A stretch of DNA of 64,000 nucleotides from Paenibacillus sp. SZ31 (GTDB lineage Bacteria; Bacillota; Bacilli; Paenibacillales; Paenibacillaceae), in the NCBI RefSeq assembly GCF_012912005.1, contig NZ_JABBEA010000019.1, forward strand, positions 1 through 64,000, given 5' to 3'. A program made the translations under genes and the position numbers. Below are positions 27,135 through 35,350 of this stretch, piece by piece (position 1 is the stretch's first letter; each line of letters begins with the position of its first letter). The notes beneath the pieces were generated by a model, which did no database searches, was not told where the DNA came from, and saw only the letters and a program-made list of their open reading frames with translations.

Positions 27135-28584
27135 CACCACGTCCCATGAAACACTGCTTGCCTCTTTGAAAGAGCAGTTCAATCCATGTGCAGATGTCGT
27201 TATTCAGACCTTTCCTGTCAAAGATGAATCTGATCAACCCGTAATTTTGCTCTATTGCGATGGTCTGGTCGACGGTAAACAAATTAACCAATTTATTATT
27301 CCCCGTCTGGAACAGCACTCCCTGATCATTGAGGAATCACATCCCAAAGAACTGGGATTAACCTTAAATCCGATTGAGGATCTCACGGATTCCAAGAAAC
27401 TTAATCTGTTGATTTTTAGTGGACAACTACTGATCATTTTCGGCAATGGGGTACAGTCCTGCAGTCTGGATATCGCTGATATACCGGGACGTAGTCCAGA
27501 AGAATCAGCCATTGAGACATCAGTTAAAGGGCCGCGTGATGGATTTACCGAAGAACTCACCACGAACGTTGCCCTTATTCGTAAACGAATGAAAACCTCT
27601 TCGATGTGTTATGAGAAATATGTCAAAGGTGGTCGTACCCAGACTGTTATTGGCCTTTTATATGTAAAAGATATTATCAATCCAGACATTCTGAAAGAAG
27701 CACGACACAATCTGGATCAGATTGAGATTGATGGCATTCTGGGTACCTCGATCATGGAAAGGGCTGTCATGGGAGGCGTTCGGAGTATCTTTCCGCTCAC
27801 AGATAATACCGAGCGTCCTGATTTTGTCGTTGATTCCTTGCTAAATGGACGTTTTGCCGTTCTCATTGATGGTTCTCCTGTAGCGGTAATCGCTCCAACT
27901 ACACTTTTCAATCAATTGAAATCTCCGGAAGACGAAAGCACACCCTTTTTCATCGTTACCTTTGAACGAATCTTACGCATATCCGGACTGCTGATTGCCT
28001 GTTTCTTCCCTGCCTTCTATATCGGCCTGACCAGTTTCAATGTGGAACAGATCCCGCTGCCTCTCTTGGCTACGATTGCGGGTACTCGGATGGGCCTACC
28101 CATGCCGGTGACGCTGGAAGCATTTCTGATGATTTTTATGTTCGAGCTATTTAACGAAGCCGGTCGCAGGTTACCCCGTGCATTGGGCCAGACCGTCAGC
28201 GTGGTCGGCGGGCTTATCATTGGGGATGCAGCCATTCGTGCCGGGATTACGTCTCCCACCATCATTGTCACGGTAGCGATCTCCGTCATCTCCAGCTATA
28301 TTCTCGTGAACACCGTGCTGAGCGGGGCTACTGCCCATATCCGGATCGGGATGCTTCTTATCTCTTCCATTCTTGGATTATTCGGATTTATGATTGGACT
28401 ATTCGCCCTGTTGGTGCACCTCGTATCCTTAGAGTGTTACGGCGTATCCTATCTGGCTCCCGTATCTCCCTACATTCCCGGAGACTTTACTCAGGCCGTA
28501 TCCATGCCGCCTTCCATGAAAAGAACCAAACGTCCAGAAGCACTTCACACCCAAGATTCCACTCGTCGGAGAAAAGGGCCATGA
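27115..28584 (+). CDS. Spore germination receptor A subunit (GerA/GerKA family), operon 2
   Basis: A 489-residue GerA-family protein: soluble N-terminal half with VKGPRDGFTEELTTNVALIRKRM, RSIFPLTDNTERPDF, then about five membrane helices from residue 290 and the NEAGRRLPRALGQTV segment. The frame is open 20 codons upstream, but AGAGGAGG lies 7-9 bases before the ATG chosen. It overlaps the B-subunit gene by 20 bases and the C-subunit gene by 4, so the three proteins are translationally coupled. Confidence 0.92.
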   Translation: MEHQAIDTTSHETLLASLKEQFNPCADVVIQTFPVKDESDQPVILLYCDGLVDGKQINQFIIPRLEQHSLIIEESHPKELGLTLNPIEDLTDSKKLNLLIFSGQLLIIFGNGVQSCSLDIADIPGRSPEESAIETSVKGPRDGFTEELTTNVALIRKRMKTSSMCYEKYVKGGRTQTVIGLLYVKDIINPDILKEARHNLDQIEIDGILGTSIMERAVMGGVRSIFPLTDNTERPDFVVDSLLNGRFAVLIDGSPVAVIAPTTLFNQLKSPEDESTPFFIVTFERILRISGLLIACFFPAFYIGLTSFNVEQIPLPLLATIAGTRMGLPMPVTLEAFLMIFMFELFNEAGRRLPRALGQTVSVVGGLIIGDAAIRAGITSPTIIVTVAISVISSYILVNTVLSGATAHIRIGMLLISSILGLFGFMIGLFALLVHLVSLECYGVSYLAPVSPYIPGDFTQAVSMPPSMKRTKRPEALHTQDSTRRRKGP

Positions 28585-29738
28585 CCAGATGCACGTCCAT
28601 GATTGGCCTACTTGTGGGGTGCTTGATCCTGCTAACGGGGTGCTGGGATTCCAAAGAGGTGCAAAGTATTAACTTCATCACGGCCATTGGAATAGATTAC
28701 GTGGACAACCAGTACATTGCTTATGCCCAACTGATTGACTTTTCCAGTATTGCAAAACAGGAAACGCCAACTTCCCGGGAGACAAGGGATATCTGGACTG
28801 GACGTGGCGAAGGTACAACTCTGAGCATGGCTATTAACGACTTGTATGAAACGTCACAGCAGCAAACACTCTGGACTCATGTTAAAGCTATTGTCTTATC
28901 CAAAAAAGCACTGGATGGTCGACTGGAGGATATCTTTAATACACTTCTTCATTCAGGCCAATTGAGATATACACCCTGGATCTACGCTACAGAGCATAAT
29001 ATTCCGGATATACTCTCTCCCTCTGCATTGTTGAACCAATCCGCTCAGACCATTGAGTTATTTGAGCCCATGAGGCTATACAAACAACATTCCGGGTACG
29101 AACCTATCCGGCTCCATCAGCTTCTCGATGGACTACGGGAACCGGCTTCCGTCGTTCTTTTACCCTCGGTTTCAACGAGGAACGAGACCTGGTTCAACGG
29201 CGATAAAACGCCACCCCTTGTTAGAATGGATGGGTTTTATGTCATTTCCAAAGGCACAAGTCAGGGTAGAGTTGCAGGAGCAGACGCAGATGGTACACGA
29301 TACGTAAATTATGAGCGCGTACATCAGTACCCGCTATACGTATATGGGAATGGTGGAAAAACTCCTGATTTAACCCTTATGCTTCGTCATCCCAAGACAA
29401 GAATCAAGGCGAGGAAACAAGGAGATGGCATCACATTCGATCTGGTTACCTCGGTCAAAAGCTCCATCACCGAAGATCATGGGGCTCCTCGGTCTCCTCA
29501 TGCCATGGAACAGGAAGCAGAGAAACAAATCGAAGCCCAAATCCGAGATACGTTCGAAAAAACCAAGTCACGCAAGATCGATTCATACGGTCTGGTGGAA
29601 CACCTCTATCGCCACAATCTGCCTTTATGGCAACAAGAGGTATCCCAACGTGCTGATCCCCTCGAGCGTTTTAAGCTTGGTAAAGTGGAGGTTCATGTGG
29701 ATATCCTTAATGCGAGCACGTATAAATACAGTAAGTGA
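28581..29738 (+). CDS. Spore germination receptor C subunit (Ger(x)C lipoprotein), operon 2
   Basis: A 385-residue lipoprotein with signal segment and lipobox ILLTGC followed by WDSKEVQSINF, as in Ger(x)C proteins. The start at 28581 overlaps the A-subunit stop (ATGA) and is chosen over a longer frame that reads back into the A gene. The C-terminal domain with KSRKIDSYGLVEHLYRH is complete. The operon ends with a strong terminator. Confidence 0.92.
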   Translation: MTRCTSMIGLLVGCLILLTGCWDSKEVQSINFITAIGIDYVDNQYIAYAQLIDFSSIAKQETPTSRETRDIWTGRGEGTTLSMAINDLYETSQQQTLWTHVKAIVLSKKALDGRLEDIFNTLLHSGQLRYTPWIYATEHNIPDILSPSALLNQSAQTIELFEPMRLYKQHSGYEPIRLHQLLDGLREPASVVLLPSVSTRNETWFNGDKTPPLVRMDGFYVISKGTSQGRVAGADADGTRYVNYERVHQYPLYVYGNGGKTPDLTLMLRHPKTRIKARKQGDGITFDLVTSVKSSITEDHGAPRSPHAMEQEAEKQIEAQIRDTFEKTKSRKIDSYGLVEHLYRHNLPLWQQEVSQRADPLERFKLGKVEVHVDILNASTYKYSK

Positions 29739-29749
29739 TTGTAATGAAA

Positions 29750-29800
29750 GAAGACCCGTAAACCTGCATTACATGCAAGATTACGGGTCTTCTTTTTTTT
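29750..29800 (+). terminator. Terminator of germination operon 2
   Basis: GAAGACCCGTAA pairs with TTACGGGTCTTC, with an inner TGC/GCA, and is followed by eight T, about 12 bases after the C-subunit stop. Confidence 0.92.
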
Positions 29801-29829
29801 GGGCTTGCTTTTGATGCCCAGTCGCCATG

Positions 29830-30246
29830 TTATCCCAATGGATACGCCATGACACTCATCAATGCCAATTCAGGCTGGGTCGTGTCCAAGCGGCTGTACT
29901 GAATGATAACAGGGATGTTGCTCGAAACAGTGATGGCATAAGGTACGCCTGACGGGATAGACTGCTCTCCCGATCGGAGCGATGCGGTACGAATGTGTTT
30001 TGTTCTTCTTGCTGGCACTTCAGCAACGATATCTTCAAGTGGATCTCTGTCTTCAAAATAGATTGTGATGTGCAGCTCCGCATCCGTTGTACCTGTGTTT
30101 AATACACAGATGCTCTCATGACTCTCCAGCGTTCCGCTACTCTCCGGTGGGATGTAGCCATCCGGAATTACCCAATAGGTGTGACCTGTAGCTGCTGAAG
30201 CCGTCTGATGGGCTGAAGTGCCTTGTTTCGTCGGGTCCAATGTCAT
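29830..30246 (-). CDS. Sensory rhodopsin transducer (ASRT, PF07100) family protein, orphan
   Basis: A 138-residue soluble protein that I recognise as the Anabaena sensory rhodopsin transducer family. Family marks are HTYWVIPDGYIPPES near residue 22, ESHESICVLNTG, the ITIYFEDRDP strand, VPARRTKHIRT near 78, NIPVIIQYSRLD, and the ALMSVMAYP ending. In Anabaena the homologue binds a microbial rhodopsin, but most homologues occur without any rhodopsin and the beta-sandwich fold suggests ligand or carbohydrate binding. No rhodopsin is encoded in this window. A TTGGAGG site lies 9-10 bases before the ATG. It sits beside a pectin-utilisation operon, which hints at a sugar-related role; this is inference. 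Confidence 0.85.
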   Translation of the reverse strand: MTLDPTKQGTSAHQTASAATGHTYWVIPDGYIPPESSGTLESHESICVLNTGTTDAELHITIYFEDRDPLEDIVAEVPARRTKHIRTASLRSGEQSIPSGVPYAITVSSNIPVIIQYSRLDTTQPELALMSVMAYPLG

Positions 30247-30279
30247 TTGAGTATATCCTCCAATAATTAAATTAAAAAC

Positions 30280-30470
30280 GTGGGGGCGGCTCGCGGGGCG
30301 GTCGCTTCGGCGGGCGGATCGGGCCGTGGGCCGCTGTTGGCTCGGGATTTCTTCGGCTCATTCGCGGGGCCAACTCTTAAAAAATCCGTGGGCTCGCGGG
30401 GCAGACGCTTCGGCGGGCGGATCGGGCCGTGGGCCGCTGTTGGCTCGGGATTTCTATTCATTCCCCCTCA
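30280..30470. repeat. GC-rich direct repeat, two 65-bp units
   Basis: Unit 1 (30288-30352) and unit 2 (30391-30455) begin GGCTCGCGGGGC and end GGCTCGGGATTTCT. They differ at only two positions (13 and 15) and are 103 bases apart. The 38-base link contains a further partial copy (TTCGCGGGGCC). The block is far richer in G+C than its surroundings. The period is not a multiple of three and no ribosome site is present, so it is not a protein repeat. The tail to about 30640 is a low-complexity, GCGA-rich stretch. Function unknown. Confidence 0.85.
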
Positions 30471-30645
30471 GCAGGGGAAATCCCACTCCAAAGGCGGACG
30501 CTTCGCTCCCTCTACCCGATTCCGCCCTCCTCCGCTGCAACGCTCGCCTTTTCTTTTTTAAAAGATTATTGCCTTCGCTACTCGCTGGGCAACTTTGTTT
30601 CGCTCGTTACTTTGTTTAACTCGCTTAATAATTAAGGGCATGAAC

Positions 30646-31887
30646 CTACCGCAGATACATCTGCAACGGTTGCAATTGCAACTCGCGGATGGCTTCTGCC
30701 ACCTGCTGGGCAAGGCGGCGGGCACCGCGTTCCTGAAAATGTGTGTTATCCTCCACGCCTGACGGGAAGTTCACATACTCGCCTGGTAGCACCCACATAA
30801 AGTCGTCCTTGGTGCCTTCCACGCCTGCCTGCTCGAACAGAAGACGGCTACGCTCAGCCAGATCGATCAGTGGAACATCTTCCTCTTGCGCCAGCTCACG
30901 CACGGCGATGATATAATCGCCGTGCGTATCGGTCAATGTGCCATCATCCGCAAAATAGCGACGATGCACCGGGGTGATGAGCACCGGACGAGCCTTGGCT
31001 TCGCGTGCAGCGTCGATATACTTTTTCAAATATTCCTTATATGTTGTGAATGGGTCCGTCCCACGTTCAGGGTCCGGCTTCTCATCGTTATGTCCAAATT
31101 GAATAAACAGAAAATCTTCAGGCTTGATTCGCTCCAGAATGGCGCTTAATCTGCCTTCGTTAATAAAGCTGCGGGAACTGCGCCCTGACTGGGCGTGATT
31201 ATCCACTGCAACATCATGTTTGAACTGTGCAGGCAACAGCTGGCCCCAACCACAATACGGATACCCACTTTCCGGCTGATCCGTTACGGTAGAATCCCCG
31301 GCAAGAAATACGGTCATGGTCTGATTCGCAAGGGTGATCTCCAACGCATTGATTCTTGGTGCAGGACCAGAAAATGACAGACGAAGTCTGCCGCCGCGAA
31401 CAACCACTGAGAATCGAAGCTCTGCGCATTGCCCTGGAAGTGTACGAATGGTTGGCAGTACAAGCCTACCCTCACTAGCTTTCACGCGGGTCACTGTCTC
31501 GGCCAATTCATCACCTGCAACAAGTAATACCTGATAGGTTCCATCGGGAAGATCTACGATGAAAGATGCTTTGAGCGGAATACAGAAGCTCGAACGCAAT
31601 CGGGCAGACATGGTCGTCTGCCCCTGATTGCTATGAGTTTGATTCGTGGAATCCGACACATCGTCATCACTAATGCGTTGTTTTTCATACACCAGAGAAC
31701 CTGCTTCGAATCCATACCCTCCACGGTCCTCATATGTGGTTGTTGCTGCCACATTCAGATAATCTCCTGTCTCTTCTTCTCTTCCCGAGTCCGGTCCAAA
31801 GTTAAACTTCCAGCTGGTCACGGACACTGCCTGGCCCTCTGCCGCTGCCTCCATGGCAACGGCCTGACTACCCTGAGCTTTATTCAA
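30646..31887 (-). CDS. Rhamnogalacturonan acetylesterase-like SGNH hydrolase (CE12 type)
   Basis: A 413-residue protein. The N-terminal part (about 25-180) is a beta-rich module (FNFGPDSG, YGFEAGS) like the galactose-binding domains found before CE12 esterases. The C-terminal SGNH domain has FLAGDSTV with the nucleophile Ser, the GRSSRSF Gly region, IQFGHND, and the Asp-x-x-His pair in VEDNTHF. It should remove acetyl groups from pectin. No signal peptide is visible, so it may act on imported oligosaccharides. A TTG start at 31887 is used because GGAGG lies 9 bases before it. It is the last gene after the sugar ABC transporter genes. Confidence 0.85.
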   Translation of the reverse strand: MNKAQGSQAVAMEAAAEGQAVSVTSWKFNFGPDSGREEETGDYLNVAATTTYEDRGGYGFEAGSLVYEKQRISDDDVSDSTNQTHSNQGQTTMSARLRSSFCIPLKASFIVDLPDGTYQVLLVAGDELAETVTRVKASEGRLVLPTIRTLPGQCAELRFSVVVRGGRLRLSFSGPAPRINALEITLANQTMTVFLAGDSTVTDQPESGYPYCGWGQLLPAQFKHDVAVDNHAQSGRSSRSFINEGRLSAILERIKPEDFLFIQFGHNDEKPDPERGTDPFTTYKEYLKKYIDAAREAKARPVLITPVHRRYFADDGTLTDTHGDYIIAVRELAQEEDVPLIDLAERSRLLFEQAGVEGTKDDFMWVLPGEYVNFPSGVEDNTHFQERGARRLAQQVAEAIRELQLQPLQMYLR

Positions 31888-31959
31888 AAGCGACAACCTC
31901 CTTGTTTAACTTTCGTAACGTTCATTCCGGCGAAGATATGAAGATGAAGTGAATCCAAC

Positions 31960-32799
31960 TTATCCTTTCAATCCACTGGTGCTCATTCCTTGAACAATCT
32001 GTTTCTGGAAGATGAAGAACACCGCTACAACTGGAACCAGACTGACGATGGACATCGCGAACATCGCGCCCCAGTTGGAAGCAGATTCGCTATCTAGGAA
32101 CATTTTCAGCGCCATCGACACGGTGTATTTATCAGGTGAATTCAGGTACAATACCGGACCGAGCAGATCCTCCCATCTCCAGTAGAAGGAGAAGATGGCT
32201 GCAGTCGCCAGAGAAGACTTGATCAGTGGCATAATAATCTGAATATACAATCTGAATTTGTTACATCCGTCGATGGTCGCAGCCTCATCCAGCTCCTTCG
32301 GAATCGTTCGAATGAACTGTACCATCAGGAAGATAAAGAAAGGCATTCCGAAGAATGTAGGGACAACGATTGGCAGAATCGTATTTAGCCAGCCCAGCTT
32401 CGTGAAGATAATGTATTGAGGAACCAATACCACGTCATGTGGCAACATCAGTGTTAACATCATCAAGGAGAACCAGAATGTACGTCCCTTGAAGTTAAGT
32501 CTGGCAAATCCGAAAGCGATCAGCGATGACGATATCACGGCACCGATGGTCGAAATAATTACGATAACAAGTGAATTGGTGATGTAATCCATAAACGGTC
32601 TTCCAGCGGTGCCTTTCCAACCATCCACATAGTTACTCCAAATCCACTCGGTAGGGAACAGGGTATCGGCAGTGACGAATATCGTACGGCTTTCCTTGAA
32701 TGAACTGAAGAGCATCCAGAGTACAGGATACAACATCAGGAGGGCAAGCGCTGCAACGAACAGGTGATAAATGGGCCATTTTACATTTCTCCAAACCAT
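31960..32799 (-). CDS. Sugar ABC transporter permease (MalG/LplC type)
   Basis: A 279-residue permease with six membrane helices of the carbohydrate-uptake-1 group. The EAA loop reads ELDEAATIDGCNKFRLYIQIIMPLIK near residue 185. AAGGAGG lies 7-9 bases before the ATG. It lies 2 bases after the partner permease gene and before the esterase gene, so the imported sugar is probably an oligogalacturonide or rhamnogalacturonan fragment. That substrate is inferred from neighbours. Confidence 0.9.
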   Translation of the reverse strand: MVWRNVKWPIYHLFVAALALLMLYPVLWMLFSSFKESRTIFVTADTLFPTEWIWSNYVDGWKGTAGRPFMDYITNSLVIVIISTIGAVISSSLIAFGFARLNFKGRTFWFSLMMLTLMLPHDVVLVPQYIIFTKLGWLNTILPIVVPTFFGMPFFIFLMVQFIRTIPKELDEAATIDGCNKFRLYIQIIMPLIKSSLATAAIFSFYWRWEDLLGPVLYLNSPDKYTVSMALKMFLDSESASNWGAMFAMSIVSLVPVVAVFFIFQKQIVQGMSTSGLKG

Positions 32800-32801
32800 C
32801 G

Positions 32802-33704
32802 TTACTTCCCTCCTTCAGATTCGTAGAACACCCAGTACTTGGATGTTAAGAATACTGCTACTGTAAGTCCACCAATCATAAGAAGCATGATCCAGGCCAT
32901 GGCCGAAGCATAACCCATGTTGTTAAACATAAATGCCTGACGGAACAGATACAGGGAGTACAACATCGTACCATCCATTGGACCGCCTTCTCCTTTGGAG
33001 ATAATGTAGGCTGGTACGAACGTCATGAATGCACCAATCGTTTGCATAATCATATTGAATAGAACGATCGGGCTAAGGAGCGGCAAGGTAATGCTGAAAA
33101 ATTTTCGAATAGGATTCGCACCATCTACACCTGCTGCCTCGTACATCTCAGTGGGGATATTTTTGAGACCAGCGAGGAAGATCAGCATGGACGAACCGAA
33201 CTGCCACACAGACAGAGAGATAAGCATAACGAGGGACGCATTTGGGTCACCAAACCAGCTTATAGGCCCAATCCCGATTGCCGTCAGTGCGCTGTTAACA
33301 ACACCCTCATTACTGAAAAGGTTACGCCACATAATGGATACGGCCACACTACCACCGATAATGGATGGCAGGTAGTACAGTGTCCGGTACGTTCCAATCA
33401 TACGAGAGCCAGTGTTCAGGACCATCGCTACGAAGAGAGCAAAGATCAATCTTAACGGTACCCCAATGAATACATACAGAAACGTCACTCTGACCGAATT
33501 CCAGTATTTCGGGTCATCAAAAAACATTTTGGTGTAGTTATCGAGCCCAATCCACCGCGGAGAAGTGAACAAGTTATAACTCGTGAACGACATATACAGG
33601 GAAACAAACATGGGGATGAGCGTGAAGCCCAGGAATCCAATAATAAACGGGCTGATGAACGCATATCCGGTTAAGTTTCTACGTAGCGATGAATACTGCC
33701 TCAA
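32802..33704 (-). CDS. Sugar ABC transporter permease (MalF/LplB type)
   Basis: A 300-residue permease with six helices. The EAA loop reads EMYEAAGVDGANPIRKFFSITLPLL near residue 195, as in carbohydrate importers. The only start with proper spacing is a TTG, 9 bases after AAGGAGG. It is the partner of the downstream MalG-type permease; ATP is probably supplied by a shared MsmX-type ATPase encoded elsewhere, as no ATPase gene is in the operon. Confidence 0.9.
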   Translation of the reverse strand: MRQYSSLRRNLTGYAFISPFIIGFLGFTLIPMFVSLYMSFTSYNLFTSPRWIGLDNYTKMFFDDPKYWNSVRVTFLYVFIGVPLRLIFALFVAMVLNTGSRMIGTYRTLYYLPSIIGGSVAVSIMWRNLFSNEGVVNSALTAIGIGPISWFGDPNASLVMLISLSVWQFGSSMLIFLAGLKNIPTEMYEAAGVDGANPIRKFFSITLPLLSPIVLFNMIMQTIGAFMTFVPAYIISKGEGGPMDGTMLYSLYLFRQAFMFNNMGYASAMAWIMLLMIGGLTVAVFLTSKYWVFYESEGGK

Positions 33705-33728
33705 TGGAACGAACCTCCTTCATGGATC

Positions 33729-33833
33729 AGCTTGCTCCCTCAATCCTTGCTTCGGGTTATCTGGACGGGGAAAGGCCCTCGCATTAGCGAGTAGCCCCTT
33801 TCCCGACCATCCCTGCAGTGGGACGAGCAAGCT
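33729..33833 (-). promoter_or_regulatory. Compound hairpin between binding-protein and permease genes
   Basis: AGCTTGCTC (33729-33737) pairs with GAGCAAGCT (33825-33833), enclosing a second strong hairpin CGGGGAAAGG/CCTTTCCCG (33766-33805). There is no T-tract. In sugar ABC operons such structures commonly protect the upstream binding-protein mRNA so that it is made in excess. Confidence 0.6.
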
Positions 33834-33845
33834 ATCATTCAACTG

Positions 33846-35129
33846 TTATTTATTGTTCGCAAGTACAGATTCGGCGTTCTTGCGGAAAGTTTCTGCTGCC
33901 TGTTCGGGTGTAATTTTGCCAAAGTTCAATTCTTCAACCACATCTGCCAGGGAAGAGATTACTTCAGGTGAACCAACCGGTGGCGGAGGGCTCATTGGTG
34001 AAGCCTTAGGCTCCATCGCTGCTACGAATTCAAAGACCTGTTTCGTTGCATCACTCAGCTCAGGTGCGATGGCTTCTTTGATTGCTCCTGAGATTGGTAC
34101 ACCGCGCTCACCTTTGATCAGTTTGTTGGCTTCCACATCATTCACCCAGAAATCGATGAATTTAGCTGCTTCTTCCTTCACTTTGGAGTTGGACGTCACA
34201 CCCCAGTACATACTTGGCTGCATATAAAGTCCTTTTTCCATATCCGGTCCTGGCATTGGAGCGATTTCGAGTGGACGGTTCGCTACTTGTTGCAAGGCTA
34301 CGAACTGGTTGGACCATTGCCATACGCCAATTCCTTTTTCCTTCACCAGATCCGATTCCTCAATAATGCCTTTGGTTTGGTTAGCTACATCCGGTGTAGG
34401 TGCTGCGCCCTGCTCGATCATGCGGCGCATGAGCCCGAAGAACTCCACAAACAATTGATTATCATCATAGCCAAGACCTGTTCCTTCTGCATTGTAAAGC
34501 GACAATCCTTTGGTACGCAGGAAGTAGTGGAAGAAAATATCCGGAGCTATCCCTCCATCCAAATACAGACCTTTATCTGCGGTTTGTTTACCCAGTGCTT
34601 CGTACGATTCCCAAGTCATATTGTCAGGGATTGCATCCACGCCTGCTGTTTTAAGCAACGCTGGATCATACTGGAAGCCCAGAACGTTAACACCGGCAGG
34701 TACACCGTATTGTTTACCGTTAATTACACCTGTGCTGATAACATTCTCGGACACATCGTCCACTTTGATCTGGTTACCCAGATATGGTGCAAGATCCTCA
34801 AGCTGACCATTCTGTGCATATTGGCTGATGTAGGAAATATCCATCTGAACGATGTCAGGCAACTGATTTGCCGCTGCTTGTGGTGCGAGCTTTTTCCAGT
34901 AGTCATCAAATGAAGCATATTCAACGTCGATTTTGACATTCGGGTTTTTCGTTTTGTACAGGTCGATGACCTTCTGTGTATATTCATGCCTTGCATCCGA
35001 GCCCCACCAAGCGATCCGCAGGGTAACTGAGTCATCTCCAGATGCTCCTTCAGTTCCTCCACCTGAGCTACATGCCGCTGTAAACACGAGCAAAGCAGCC
35101 ATCATCAGGAATATTGCCTTTTTCACCAT
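33846..35129 (-). CDS. Sugar ABC transporter substrate-binding lipoprotein
   Basis: A 427-residue extracellular binding protein of the carbohydrate family 1 type. The signal segment ends at the lipobox FTAACSS, followed by a Gly/Ser linker, then TLRIAWWGSDARHEYTQ and the two-lobe periplasmic-binding fold. It delivers sugar to the permease pair encoded downstream. GGGGAG lies 6-8 bases before the ATG. A perfect CcpA cre site lies 57 bases upstream, so glucose repression is expected. The upstream two-component system probably activates it. Confidence 0.92.
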   Translation of the reverse strand: MVKKAIFLMMAALLVFTAACSSGGGTEGASGDDSVTLRIAWWGSDARHEYTQKVIDLYKTKNPNVKIDVEYASFDDYWKKLAPQAAANQLPDIVQMDISYISQYAQNGQLEDLAPYLGNQIKVDDVSENVISTGVINGKQYGVPAGVNVLGFQYDPALLKTAGVDAIPDNMTWESYEALGKQTADKGLYLDGGIAPDIFFHYFLRTKGLSLYNAEGTGLGYDDNQLFVEFFGLMRRMIEQGAAPTPDVANQTKGIIEESDLVKEKGIGVWQWSNQFVALQQVANRPLEIAPMPGPDMEKGLYMQPSMYWGVTSNSKVKEEAAKFIDFWVNDVEANKLIKGERGVPISGAIKEAIAPELSDATKQVFEFVAAMEPKASPMSPPPPVGSPEVISSLADVVEELNFGKITPEQAAETFRKNAESVLANNK

Positions 35130-35185
35130 GTCAATCTCCCCTTTTATGTTGATATGGTTGTGTGAACGAGTTATCCCTCCGTTAC

Positions 35186-35199
35186 TGATAACGCTTTCA
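35186..35199. promoter_or_regulatory. CcpA cre site upstream of the sugar ABC operon
   Basis: TGATAACGCTTTCA, or TGAAAGCGTTATCA on the minus strand, matches all fixed positions of the cre consensus TGWAANCGNTNWCA. It lies in the intergenic region directly before the binding-protein gene. Confidence 0.8.
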
Positions 35200-35268
35200 C
35201 AAACTTGTTAATGTCATTTTCGCAAATGTACGACCATAGTTGAATACACAAAACCGTCTTGTTGGTTC

Positions 35269-35320
35269 AAAAAACAGAGGAGGACAACAGTCCCCCTCTC
35301 GGCGCTGTTCGTCCTCCTCA
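35269..35320 (-). terminator. Terminator of the kinase/response-regulator operon
   Basis: GAGGAGGAC-ACAG and CTGTT-GTCCTCCTC form a 14-bp stem, followed on the minus strand by TGTTTTTT. It separates the regulator genes from the downstream ABC operon. Confidence 0.85.
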
Positions 35321-35350
35321 GACATGAATCCCATGATTGGTAGTCCATTG

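Noticed and set aside
30267..30640. Several 60-97 codon frames in the GC-rich repeat block
   Set aside because: They lie in different frames of the repeat, whose 103-base period is not a multiple of three, and lack ribosome sites.
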